Shown in pieces: positions 45,556 to 57,029 of a DNA stretch of 64,000 nt (position 1 is the first letter of the stretch; each line of letters opens with the position of its first letter). Source of the DNA: Xanthoparmelia taractica (Eukaryota > Ascomycota > Lecanoromycetes > Lecanorales > Parmeliaceae). Both the position numbers and the translations under genes were made by a program. A model generated the notes under the pieces. It was given only the letters and a program-made list of their open reading frames with translations. It was not told the origin of the DNA and did not search any database. The stretch lies in NCBI GenBank assembly GCA_033085395.1, contig JANQBS010000025.1, positions 186,001-250,000 of the forward strand, in the 5' to 3' direction.

Positions 45556-46927
45556 TTTTGATGTCGTATGTCCAATGGATGTGTGAGAAGAGCTGGTGGA
45601 ATCGTTGTGACTTATGTAGTGCAGGGACTGAGGAGGATTTAACTGTTAAAGCCGAAGACGCTATCAATCACCGGCTTTAAACCCGGCGCGATTGCAGATG
45701 CATGCATTCGTCTCATTTGAGTCATTTCGCCAAAGTCGCAGTGGAGAATTGATCTGACAAGCCGCTCAAAGATATGAGTCACCCTAGGTGACCTTGATTT
45801 TCGTGACTTGACCCCTCGGATTGAACTTCTGATTCCTGTCCCCCGCGTGAGACTTGTTGTGGCCTCTGAAAAGCAACAGCTGTGATGACTACGCATACGC
45901 TCCGTGTATACCAGTCTTTCTATGAGTGTTATTGCTGACCTTAGGATTAGCGCAGATTGGCAAATTGCTTGGACAGATCGGCCCCGCGTTAAGAAAGATC
46001 TTGAGTTGATAGAAGGGGTCAATCCAACACGGTAACCTGAAGTAGCCCTATTCTAGCCTTGATCTTCTGAGTCCGACTAGATCAAGGCTGGACTAAAATA
46101 GGGCTAGGTGACCGTGTGGATAATTTCTTCTATCCTGCGGTACTTCTCCGTCGTGGAAGACAAGAATCCTTGTGACCCGTCATTCTCACACCAGCCAAGC
46201 CATGAGTCAGGATGTTTGGTACATGTATTGGGAACATGAGTATTGACTCAGCACTAAGCTTCAATAGAAAGATTGCCTAGGTAGAATTGATATTGATGAC
46301 TAGGTAGCTCGCTTGCTTGAGATTGTCAATAGTTGGCGGAGATCCGATCAACGAATGAAAAGCTTCGTTTTCTGCAGGACGAGTGGGAAAGGACCATCAT
46401 CATGGCTCAATCGTCTCTCTACTTGTCGTATCGGGCTTTGAAGACCCGTGGAGACGTCTGTACATGCACTGCAGATGAAACGCAATAGTACAAGAACGGA
46501 CCAATCGAACGGATTCATTTATCTCCTTTGAAGCTGACATCCCAAGGCACTGATCGGATACTGGACCGTTATACAGAGTCAAAACCAGGACAGCGCCGTA
46601 AAGGCATGATTCAAGCAGTCACGCAATTACGATGAAGAGTGCCGGGGTCATTCGTTTAGGACCAAAAGGAATATGTAGGCCTGCATGAGTCAAAGAAGTG
46701 GGGCTCCGTCAGCCGCATCCTTGGTTCTAGCCCCACGGAAGCTTACAGACTCACCGGTCTCTGCAGCCTTGCTGATTTCCACAAGCCACCTTGCCCTGCT
46801 CTGGGACCATTCTAGAAAACGCGCAATTGTTCTGGAGCAGTCCCAGGTAGTTCATTAGCTTGAAGACAGAATAATCGGGTCCAGTTCAAGAAATACGCGG
46901 TGATATTTCTGCACTCCTGTCCTCAAG
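45556..46927. other. divergent intergenic region with a foldback element
   Basis: This is shared upstream DNA of the aldo/keto reductase (minus) and the DUF6594 gene (plus). Apart from the foldback at 46022-46120, no gene or repeat is supported. Confidence 0.45.
46022..46120. repeat. 99 bp imperfect foldback (inverted repeat)
   Basis: The left arm runs from ATCCAACACGGTAACCT through TAGCCCTATT to CTAGCCTTGATCT. The right arm is its reverse complement, with one extra small block (TTAGTC against GAAG). The arms are about 38-45 bp with a loop of about 13 bp. It could be a tiny MITE or a transcribed hairpin. I saw no clear target duplication. Confidence 0.7.
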
Positions 46928-47960
46928 ATGCCATTGGCAAATGATGCTGAAAAGGGCACGCATCATGGGAGAAGTATGTTTGCTTTTTCGTCTCGTCAAT
47001 GTATCACGCCTGTCCATTCAGGCATGGGTGAAGAGCGACCTTTCAGCTGGACTCTACACCACCAGCTCGAGATATTGGACAAACGCTGCCCTAGCCATGT
47101 GCGATTTCCGCCTCTGTAAATATGATTCTAATCATCTACGCAGGGCGATCCTTCCGCGGCACCATAGACTTCTCTCGCATGCTCCATAACGCAGCCTTCA
47201 ACGATGCAAATAGAGAGTCGAAGGAGGCCCCCCTATTCACCGAATCCGGATCACGAGGCCGCCCCACTCTTCGCATCAGAGCCATGCAACATATGACCAT
47301 TATCCATCTCCAGCGGAAATTAGCCATCCTGGCGGAGGATATCGTGAGTTCGAAGACGGCAACAGAGACACAGATGGACCGGGTACAGGACGCTCTCAAA
47401 GACTACGGTATGGGCGTGATACCCTGCATCTACCTTTTTTCAAGCATTCACCTACCTGTCTTTGTTGACATGCAAAGTCAGTGACCGCGCTGCGAGACCT
47501 CAAATACATGCTCGAGATGCCGAGCAAGGACCCCGTCGTCGCCAAATTCCTCCAAGACCTGCTCTACCTGGACGCCCGCAACGCCGGCGATCTCGCCATC
47601 ATGATGGACGCGAAGCTCATCAAAAAATCCCACCTGGCGCCGCGGCTCTTCGTGTCCAATTACGCCGGCGAAGGCGGCCGCACGTACAAACAGCAAACGA
47701 AGCAACGGTTAAGCAAAGATTTGTTGAATAGGATTAGGATGGCGCTGTTTGGTGGCGTGGTGGTTGTGGCGCCGATGCTGATCATGACGCTGCATCGGAC
47801 GTTGCTGACGACGCTGCTTACGACGTCACTGTTCGTGCTGGCGGTCGGCTTGGTGCTGGCGTGGTCGATGGATAGTGCGGAACCGAAAGACATTTTGACG
47901 GCGACGGCGGCTTATGCGGCTATTTTGGTGGTTTTTGTGGGGACGACGCTTCCGGCGTAG
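46928..47960 (+). CDS. DUF6594-type membrane protein
   Basis: Three exons, 46928-46973, 47144-47407 and 47482-47960, join in phase (introns 170 and 74 bp) to give 262 aa. The N-terminal two thirds are soluble and helical ('RAMQHMTIIHLQRKLAILAEDI' resembles the R/L-x-x-L-x-x-LQ-x-x-L start of DUF6594). The C-terminus has three hydrophobic helices, 'ALFGGVVVVAPMLIMTL', 'TTLLTTSLFVLAVGLVLAWSM' and 'ILTATAAYAAILVVFVGTTL', with the family's closing 'ATAAYAAVLVVFV' phrase. DUF6594 proteins are common in fungi and are of unknown function. The first exon codes for only 15 residues and its ATG is the first available. Confidence 0.82.
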
Positions 47961-48754
47961 AAGAGTCGTGTCTTTCTATCTACTGGCACCGCGGTACTGT
48001 AGGGGTGGGGTATAGTGGAACTAACTTGGTTGATTGCTCTTATCGTACCCTTTCTTTTTTTGTTCTGATACGAGTCTCCCGGCCGAGCAGCTCGGACACT
48101 CGGATGGGAATTATCCGGACTATGTTGAGATATCCGCTGCCTTTATCCACGAAGAGGTAAGAATAGTAAGACACGTCACACCTCTGCGACGGGGACAGAA
48201 GTCGAGACCGTCTTAGAGAGGATAAGAATCGATGCTCGCTTTACTAGGGAAGGCGTGAAGATGAAAGTAGTAAGAATGGCAGATGCAGATGTGGCAGAAG
48301 ATAGGATACCGTTTTCATGCGCTGAGGTGGGTGAATACGCCACGAAAGAGAATAAGGGCTCTGTATAATGAGAAGAATAGATTTCATTTCAATTGTTCAC
48401 GGCCGTTAACCTTGTCCGCCCCGCCTGTTCCTATTCAGAGATTCTACTCGGTAGTAATCTTAATGTCCGGGCCGTGAGTGACATACGACGCCAATGTATA
48501 TATAGAGTGAAAGAGATCCACCACTGTATACGCGGCTTCCAAGAGACAGAGCGCAATCATGTGTAATCCAGATTTGTGTCCAGAAAAAATAATCATAAAA
48601 GAACGAATGATGCTTCATGATAAGCTAGATATAGACTGACTGTATTCACGATACCCCGCGTACGTAGTGTGTTTAAAGAAAGGATGTAAGTAGGTAAGTA
48701 CGCGTATATATCCATGGTGCTTGCATAGCCCAGCTCAGCTTAGCTTTCCTTTCT
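47961..48754. other. intergenic, no supported gene
   Basis: This lies between the convergent 3' ends of the DUF6594 gene and the glycosidase gene. I see nothing else of note. Confidence 0.4.
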
Positions 48755-50047
48755 TTAGCAGGAGCCCTCTCCGATGTATCTGTGGTCACATAGGTAGAGT
48801 CAGAAAGGGGTGCGTTTCATACATACTTCGGTGCTCGGGTTCAGCATGAGGAAAAGAAAAGGGACTTACGCTGAGCCGACGGTGGTGAGCCTGTTTCCGT
48901 TGGTCAGGGTGAATTTGTTGTAGTTGTAGGAGTAGGCGGTGACTTTGTTGCCGCTGTCGGCGTATTTGGCGTCGGTGAGGAAGGTCTCCTGGAACCAGGT
49001 TACGAATTCGCACTGAGGAGCGCCACGATCGTTAGCTCACCCTCATCATCATATACAGAGATCTCAACTGAATGATTGTGGCAAGAGAAGAAGAGGGAAG
49101 AGAGGACGAACCTCCTGGTCACCATTCACGCGCTGCATCTCCGCGACAACAATGTCCTCGATGCCGTGTTGGCCAGCTAGCGAAGCATACTCCTTCATCT
49201 GCGCCTCTATCATGTCCTGGTCCTGCTGTAGCGTGTTGCTCGGCCCACCGTACCAGTGCGCGCAGACGCAGTCGAAGGTGTATTTACCCTTGGCCGCGTC
49301 GAGGAATGCAGACATCCAAAAGGTGCCCTGGTCGATGCCCGACTGGGGCTGCAAGGTGACGGAGCCGGTGCCGCTTGTGCCTTGGTTGTTGCCGTTGCTT
49401 GGACATGGGGTGCAGACTTTGGCGCCTTTGGAGCTCTTGAGGCCATCGATGCCGGCCTTGGGAAAGGAAATGTCAGGCTTTGGGATTGGAAGGGATGAGG
49501 TGGGAAGGACGTACCCAGTTGTCAACGGCGGCTTGAGGCGTCATCCAGGACTGCCCGATTCTGTGACGATGTCAGGTGGTTATGGGTGCATGGAAAGGAG
49601 ATGTCGTGGCTTACTGGTCTGGCTCGTTGAACCCGAGAATGGTGGATCCTTCAGGGAACGTAGGCGCTGCTTTCAAGAAGGCGCTGAGATCTGTCCGTTC
49701 GTTAGCGCTGGCAGGATTGATTCGATCCGCAGATGAAGTGGAGCTTTACATTGCTTCTGTGCATCTCCATTGGCGTTATTGAGGCCCCAGACCTGAGGAA
49801 CAAAAGTGCCCAAATCGGCATTGGATGGGTTGTCTTGCCAGGCGGTCCAGTCGGTTGACCATTTGAGTTTGCCAGCGAGAGCAGTCATGCCAGTGTTTCC
49901 ATCAGCATATACAATTCCACGACCGCTCACGAGGCCGGTCGCGCGTTTTGAGGTGCCATGCTGGTGCATGTGGCCATGTGGTTGGGCCTGTGCGGCGGAA
50001 AAGAGGGCGGAAAGGGCAAAAAAGATTGACTGGGATGTAAACAACAT
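48755..50047 (-). CDS. secreted Asl1-like / GH128-type glycoside hydrolase
   Basis: The model is six exons: 50047-49750, 49690-49615, 49560-49515, 49456-49112, 49012-48870 and 48779-48755 (310 aa). A signal peptide (MLFTSQSIFFALSALFSAAQA) is followed by a His-rich stretch. The fold-defining motifs are 'KLKWSTDWTAW', 'STILGFNEPDQ' (with the likely acid/base Glu), 'FDCVCAHWYGG' and 'IVVAEMQRVN' (likely nucleophile Glu), then 'CEFVTWFQETFL' near the end. The family cleaves beta-1,3-glucan and is used in cell-wall remodelling. If the intron after 48870 is not removed, a TAA at 48866-48868 ends the protein at residue 303. The spliced form ends 'SAYIGEGSC' instead. The promoter has a TATA element just upstream. 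Confidence 0.88.
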
Positions 50048-51536
50048 AATTAATGAGTGACTGTATATATATACTATATACGATAATGAATGTTTGATTC
50101 CGAAGAGCGTACGGAAGGACGTTTTGGATCAACCAAATGAATGAGGACTGGATCAACAGTATGCTACCTACATTTAAAAAGAAGAAGAGAATATGAAAAT
50201 GGGGCCCGGGCAAGAGTTTTGTACGACGCGGTAGAATGTTGGAAGTATATGCACTGATGACAAGATGCTGCAGGCACAGCGGCTGTGCGACAGGGGCTTT
50301 GTGGGGTGGGGGGGGGGGCCGAGGATCAATCCATTGGGCTAGAAGGGCCCAAAACCAAAAGATTAAGCCTAACTTACAGGGGCTCCCAACAGCCCCCAAA
50401 ACGAATTAGCTCCTGGCTCTAGGGGGGCTCCTCCTCTGTTTCAACGCGCTAGATTCATCATCGCAATTTCTTTTTCGGCCTTTAAACCTTTCTCCCCAAA
50501 CCCCCTAAGCCGCTTACAGCTAAGCCTAAGGTACCTCGGCCGAAAAAGTACGCACAAGATTCTTGTACGCGTCACCCAACTTGCATACACCGCTGTGCTT
50601 CAACGACGACATAGAGTGTCATAGACCACATAGACCGTGCCTGGACAACTTCAATCATCTGGTAGCAATCCGCACTCGATATGGAGCAGTCTGGAAATAG
50701 ACAAGAGGTGCGCTCCCATACTATAAGATCCTTCGCTAATTGTTGGAACTACTATACTTGTACTCGTGATGGGATTCAGTACGGCACAAGCTGTGCGCTG
50801 TTGGGCCCCAAAAGTCTTGTTCCCTCAAGGGGATTCTGACCACCGAGAATCCCGATGTCTCTGACCAGAAGATCGTATCTGATCTGTGTTCAAAGAATGA
50901 GAGCGCATCAGCATACGCGATAACTCTGCTACCAGCACGTCGTGATTGGCCTTTCTCCTTAACGCGCTCACCTTCCAAGTCCTTCCGCTGCCGCCGACTA
51001 GACAGCTAAAACGACTCTTATCGTCAGATGTCCACCAAGTCACCAATAAAGCGCCAAGGTAAACGGACACATCAAACGCTTCTTCCTGCCTAGAGATCAC
51101 TACTATAACTGAAACGGTATCCTATGTACTTGTCTTGGTCTTGCTTTAGCGTGGAGACCTCCGCAGAATGACTACAAGGTAAGGGATCTTTGAACGGTGG
51201 AGCCCTTCACCATTCACCGCTTCAATTCTCCGTGCACTTTCTTCTGGCGTTGTAGTTCACCACTGCGCCAGGTCTACCGTTTTGAACCCTGTATAGTCGC
51301 GTCGTTGTGAAAGCTTCGATCAAACAGCCCTCAAAGTCGGCAGACATACGCAGATGATCGCAACGCAGACTTCTACTTCCAAGCATACGCATGCATCTGT
51401 ATGAGTATCTATATAAGTGTGTGAGTATCAGTATGGAAAATGCGATGCTTCGGATGTAGAAAGGCGTGCATCCTGGATCAGAAAGTGCAAAGTTTCCAAT
51501 TGTTGGGACGCAATACATGCTGACCATACGGACGCT
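50048..51536. other. intergenic, no supported gene
   Basis: This is the upstream flank of the glycosidase gene. A G-rich homopolymer tract (about 11 G) is at 50310-50320. Frames on the minus strand have no family resemblance. Confidence 0.4.
50062..50080 (-). promoter_or_regulatory. TATA-like element close to the glycosidase start
   Basis: An alternating TATATAGTATATATATA lies only about 20-30 bp upstream of the ATG at 50047. The transcript leader must be very short, or the used TATA lies elsewhere. Confidence 0.35.
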
Positions 51537-52485
51537 TTACAGAGAATGAGCTTGGTGGCGACTGCCGAAAGAAAGGTAACTCATAGATTTCCAAGCAATT
51601 TGCGCTCCATTGTCGATCTGCGGCCCCCAGAGTAGAGGAAGTGGCAAATACAGTGTTACAATATCAGTAAGCGCATTGAGCGATGCCATAACCCCTAATC
51701 TGATGCATTTGGCATTCACATGAGCTGTTGAATCCCGTACTCCGTCTATTGGTTGACATTGGAAGATGGCGGTCAGCTCCTGCGCCAAAGCGTAGCAAAC
51801 GATGGGACCTCCAATGCTCCAGAGTACCCTACAGAACTTGACCCTGGGGAGGACGCGGCGGTGAGGCAGAAGCACAGACACTTTGACTGTAGTGACTGCT
51901 TGGGTGTAAACGTCTGGGCGACGAAGATGAACTAAAAATAACTAGCCAGACATCTTGCAAGTTGCAGAGCTTGCAGAATCCTCAATGGGGGTTCCGCATA
52001 CCTTGTAAAGCCTCGCGGGGTCTTTGATAACAACTATACACTGTGGGCCCCCAGCAGTGACACCCAGATGCTGGCACTCTGATCAATGGTCCGCACGGCG
52101 TTCCCTGCCGATGGCGGACGAAGGTTACGCAGCAGACTGCCAGCTGTTTCCAGACCCGCGAATAGCTCGAGACATCAATCAGCTAACATCTGAGAAAGAA
52201 CTACCCCAGAACAAGTAATCGTTTGCTAATTTCGAGGAGGACACTTTACCACCGCGAGTATTATACTATAGTCGGTCGAAGCTCTGCACGTGCGTTTAGA
52301 TAAGATGCCATAACAGCTAATGGCAGTACAACTGCGTGTGAGATGACAACAACACTTGATCTATCATCATGGGTAATGATCCAGCTGCCACTGAGTCTCA
52401 CAGGATGTTGCCATTCCGAGACTTCCGTATTTCTAAGCCTGGCTGGTGGAATCTGTGGAAGAATGTTCCAGGGCCCGAGAAACAC
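51537..52485 (-). pseudogene. SAT4/PTH11-type membrane protein, decayed
   Basis: In order on the minus strand: helix 1 'SSVVVISHAVVLPLAVMASYLNARAEL' (about 52390-52260), then stops. Next are 'ANDYLFWGSSF' (about 52210), 'GPQCIVVIKDPARLYK' (about 52040) and 'FIFVAQTF' after a TTTTTAG acceptor. In another frame follow 'AVTTVKVSVLLPHRRVLP', 'GGPIVCYALAQELTAIFQCQPID' and 'ASLNALTDIVTLYLPLPLLWGPQIDNG' (51900-51600). This is the SAT4 order, with at least one frameshift near 51905 and several stops. The downstream helices 6-7 are missing. It is not the same sequence as the intact SAT4 gene at 28484-30115. Confidence 0.7.
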
Positions 52486-54431
52486 GGACGAGAGCCTGCT
52501 GCAAGGCTACGTGCTCCATCTGGCGAGGTCAGCCAACCCTCCTCCATGCGGGATATAATACTCTCGCAACAACTCACACCGCTTGATTCTCCCGGAGGCA
52601 CGCGGCCGTACCGGATTGCGCTATACCTACTCCAGTAGATTTAATTTTAGTGCTGAGTACGCATTGCCGTATGGGATGGGCTTCCTTACCCATGGCCCCT
52701 GATTGCGATCACCTTCACAGCATATTTCGAACGGTAATGTTACAATGCAAAAACTGAGCAAGCACAGCCCCGGATCCATGACTAGCGATCCGTTCCATTG
52801 GCTGCCGAGACTTCAAAAGGAAATTAGACGGAGATCTTTCAGCCTGATAGTCCGGATGCCTCGGTCTTTATGCCTACTGGTAGCACTAAATCTTTCCCGG
52901 GCTTTGTCCCGCGAGAGCGGACCAGTACGTATCGTACGACGGTTGACGAGAGATGATGGCACGTATCTTCAACTTTCGTGAAGAAGCCCCAAGGTCCCTG
53001 TTTCCGCCATTCTCCGCGCTGACCGTCTTGCTCCGTCTCACTGCATCTCCGGGGCCAAAAATTAGCGAGATGGTATTGCGCTACAAGGGGAGGTTCCGTC
53101 CGACGTGGCCTTTGGTCGAGATTTCTAGAAAGAATGACTGGCACGCATCCCAGCTCATTCGCCAGGAAAATGCTCGGCTTATGGGTTGTAAAGATGCGTT
53201 TCCAATTGGACCTTCATAAACGCAGGTTGAGGTGCCAATATCATGCGCGTCACCGCTGATCTGGCAAGTTATCTCATCCCACGGTCACAGCTGATGCTGA
53301 ATCAGACTCCAACGGAAAAGACACCTTGAAGACGGTGCCCTGATATTATATCGCTTTCTCGATCGATCGCTTCACGAGAGTTACTCAGCCCACAAGCTCT
53401 TCGAGCTGCCTCGCCTTGAAGAATGTGCCGCAGGCCAAGGCTGCAAAGAGCAGTGGCCATGCTGTAATCCTTGGATCCTTTCACGCGCACATGCGTTTAT
53501 TTTGGTTTCCCATGTTTCAGGCTCCGAGTTCGTGTCGTGCATTGCTGCACGGATGAAACCCGTTACTCTTCCCACTCAGGTCAGCCCTGTCTGTGCCTTC
53601 CTCTCCTTTCATCTGAATGGTGCAAAAAGCTGTTGAGGCCCATGCGACTTATATTTCCGTCATTTCGTAAATGAGTACATTTTGTTGTGACTTGATAAAC
53701 TTCGGTGCCCGCTGTAATATATCGAAACCTCTGAAAGGGCTCTTGGTTGTCTGGAGGTTCGATCAAGTTGATGAAGGCCTCATCGGATATGTGGGAGGGA
53801 TGTAGAGGTGTCAAGGGATTGAAGTCTTATGTTTTTTTTGGAGTGGAAGGGTCTTTGAAATGGCTGTGCAAGGCACGGTTCTGGTATACGTTTTTCCGCA
53901 ATGCTCCCATGAGACACGCTTTCAGCATATAAGTGGGGTATCCTGGAAGGATGGTCCGGATGGAAATCTTGCGGGGAGGTGGACGGGTCATGCAGGGAGT
54001 GGTATATTTGTGATTATTTGGAACCTGCAGTATTTCGTAATATTATGTTCCGTAACACTCATAGCTTTGATTGATCGATTGATTGACACGCCTGTGCTAG
54101 CTACGAAACGTAACCTAATGAGGGAAACCTACCTTGCTTCTATCCAATACCTATAACCAATGAGTGGAGATGAGCGAGTCCTCGGACCCGATCAACTCAC
54201 ACATCAGCCTCCGAAGAAGCGAACAAAACCTCCGACCTATCTATCCACTTAGCGTATCCTCCTTGTCCTTACGGCTGCTTGCCGCAAGCACACACTATAC
54301 CACCGCTCCGCTCTTCATTTCTGTCTTTCCAGCTTCGAAATCCCGCTGTCGTCCCTGCAACGACGTTAGACCTCTGAGGCCGACGTCGCCTTCTCTTCGT
54401 GCGCCCTTTCTTCCCGGGCTTTACTCCTACC
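52486..54431. other. intergenic, no supported gene
   Basis: Frames at 52369-52638 (plus), 52703-52981 (plus) and 52953-53219 (plus) are open but show no family motifs, and minus-strand frames overlap them. It includes the 3' flank of the permease gene. Confidence 0.35.
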
Positions 54432-56557
54432 TTAATCGCTACCAGTCACTGATTTTGAAATAGTCTGAAGCCCTACCCCTGCTTGCTTTCTCCCCTCAAC
54501 GAAAGTCACAGGCGGCGTATATACCTTTCTTCCATGAATTAGATAGACCGCCGCCGCAAGCCCAATCACGCCTACCCACACCACTGGCGCCCAATTGGCC
54601 GTGCTCGCCGTCACAGGTACGGAAGTCGGGAAGCTACAGAACACCATCACAAACGCAGAATAGGCAAATGCAAAGGCGTTGACGGGCAGACCCCAACTGC
54701 CAAGGCTCCACCGGGCTGGAGGCATTTCTTGTTTTCGGATTCGCTTCAGCAGGACGCAGCCGATGGAGATCATGTATGTTGAGAGGAGAGCGAGCAGGAT
54801 CAGGGAGACGACGATGTTGAAGGCGGTGGTGGAGCCGAGGTTGATGAGGCAGATGACGCCGGAGCCGACGGAGGTGAGGTAGACGGCGTTGTCGGGGACG
54901 TTGCGCTCGTAGTTCATCTAAGAGCACTTCATCAGTTTACCGGTCCATTTCCAACACTATCCGCAGTTGTTGAAATTACCCGGGATATCCATTTGGAAAA
55001 GGGGAACCCCTGGTCACGCGAGAAGGCCCAAGTCTCCCGTGAGGTAGTAGCTAGCGCTGTGACATTACCCGAGAAAACGAGCAAGAAGAGTATGACTGTC
55101 AGTGTTGTGGCCACTCCAAAGGAACCTGTGTTGTTGAAGAGGTTTAGGTATGGCGCAGGGGAGTCGATGGCATCATTGAGATCACCAATGCAGAAAAGCA
55201 TTGTGATGAGCATGGTGATGCCCATGGATACGTTGAGGAGGTAGCTCCACCACATGCACCGCGGTACAACGAGAGATGCATTTTCGACCTCTTCAGCTGT
55301 ACCTACATCAGCGTCTTGAACAAGGCCCTGTTAGGAACATCATTTACAAATGTGTACAGCGCAATCGGAGCCTGGGCGTAGAATTAGCATTCCAGGCCTC
55401 TCTTTCTCACTAGGTCTGGAGCTCACCCAGATTGCAGTAGAGCACTGTCACCTGCGCGACCAAGCATGAAGTCCCGGTATTACTCCAGCCTCCGTTGTTG
55501 ACGACTTCCGCGAAGACAGCATGCGCTGGATTCTTCGGCGCAAGCACCCAGAGTGATATCAATGTCATCACAAAGCCTCCAACATGCCCAAAGAGGGATA
55601 TAGTCTCAAGCATTGGCAACACTCTTGCGCCCCAAGTATTGAGGAAGATTGTCAGAACTAGAACGGCTAGCATAATAAGCGTATATTGCCAATTAGGAAA
55701 GGCGAAGTTGGGATCAGTCACATCGATCAAGGCTTCGACCAGAGTAGTGACAACGAAGACGCTGCTGGCAACGCTTGCGAGCCAACTTAATGTCGACATC
55801 CAGCCTATTCAGTGCTTAGCTTAGCTCAGGTATACTCGGAACACGCAAGTCACGAATTGAGGACAACAGACCTGCTGCGTAGCTGGCAACTTTTTGGTAT
55901 TCGGGAGGCGCAAACTCACTGACCCAGTGGTACTGACCTCCGCTGGTAGGAGCCCTTATTGTGTCATCAGCTCCATCAGATCATGACTCAGACATCAGAG
56001 AAGGTTGCCATTTATTTTACGCTGCCTCATGAGGCATTTGGCTCCCTACGGGCTGGGGTTTGATAAGAGTTCACTTACATGGACTCCATTTCGGCCAGAG
56101 AGGCGACAACAGATGAATAACAGATGACGGTGCTAATAAAGACCCAAAAGAGGCCACCAAAGCCGCCATTAAGAAGTCCTACACTCAGCGATCTATTCGA
56201 AATGAGCAACAAGAATATTGAACGGAAGAGCACGGGTTCTGATCGCCTACACCAATACAAACTCCCAAGTAGCCATATATATGGAAATAAAACCTAAGGT
56301 CGAAAGAAAATTGAAGTTTCTCTGGCTCAGTATATTTGAGTCAGGCGCACACAGCCAGAGCATTAGGGTTGTCGTACTCTGAATTCCTGCTTCTTGCCCA
56401 AGCGTCTCATATCTGACACGTCGTGGGCAACACCGCCTGGAGCATGCTCAAAGGCCTCAACCAGGCGCGATGATAGCCCAGCCTCCGAACTGGACTCTTG
56501 CGTTGGCGCTTCAAAGTCATTCTTTCTATTGGAGGTCGCATTCTTCTGAAGTGCCAT
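54432..56557 (-). CDS. APC-superfamily amino acid/GABA permease
   Basis: The model has eight exons: 56557-56378, 56321-56251, 56192-56079, 55954-55872, 55804-55427, 55371-55348, 55302-54980 and 54917-54432 (552 aa). All introns are GT..AG, 45-124 bp, and join in phase. Motifs are 'MRRLGKKQEFRRNFNFLSTL', 'GLFWVFISTVICYSSVVASLAEMESMAPTSGGQYHWVSEFAP', 'EVENASLVVPRCMWWSYLLNVSMG', 'NVTALATTSRETWAFSRDQGFPFSKWI' and the C-terminal helices ending 'ANWAPVVWVGVIGLAAAVYLIHGRKVY'. This is the UGA4/GABA-permease-like fungal subgroup: about twelve helices, proton-coupled uptake of amino acids or choline/GABA, probably at the plasma membrane. The substrate cannot be told. Exon 6 is only 24 bp. Gene structure is complete, with no defects seen. 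Confidence 0.93.
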
Positions 56558-57029
56558 TATGCTGTCAAATGTATGAATTCAGAGGAGAGACCGATTAGTT
56601 AAAGCACGATGGCTTTTCAAATGCACGGTGGAAAATGGAGGATACAAAATTCGTGTATCGACCTACCTACCTTCCTAGACCGACTAGGTGCATGCTGGTG
56701 CATGCCAAGTGTGGATGGGGGAGATCGAGCCATTGGCGGCCCTGTTCAGGCCCGCATACTGTCGTGAATGGCTTCCGACCAGTCCCTGAGCATGTCCTTA
56801 TTATTCTTACCTTCATAGGGTGATGTGAAAGCAGGATCAAATAGAAGTAGCAGCAGTCTTGGTGGGCGTGGTGGGGTGTCATCAGCCTCACCTTAGGGCT
56901 GAACTAATTTAAATCCAGGACACGCTAAGACGTCGTGTCCGAAAGCTAACGCCACAGACTGATGAAAATAATCCAGAACATGTAACCTCTAATTTGATAT
57001 AGTTGGCATGGATTGTTCGCGACTCGAGC
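56558..57029. other. divergent promoter region
   Basis: About 470 bp separate the divergent starts of the permease (minus) and the PXB/DUF3818 gene (plus). No strong TATA element or repeated site is evident. Confidence 0.4.

Noticed and set aside
52369..52638. 89 aa plus-strand frame as a gene
   Set aside because: It overlaps the helix-1 region of the minus-strand SAT4 pseudogene and shows no family resemblance, though the composition is coding-like.
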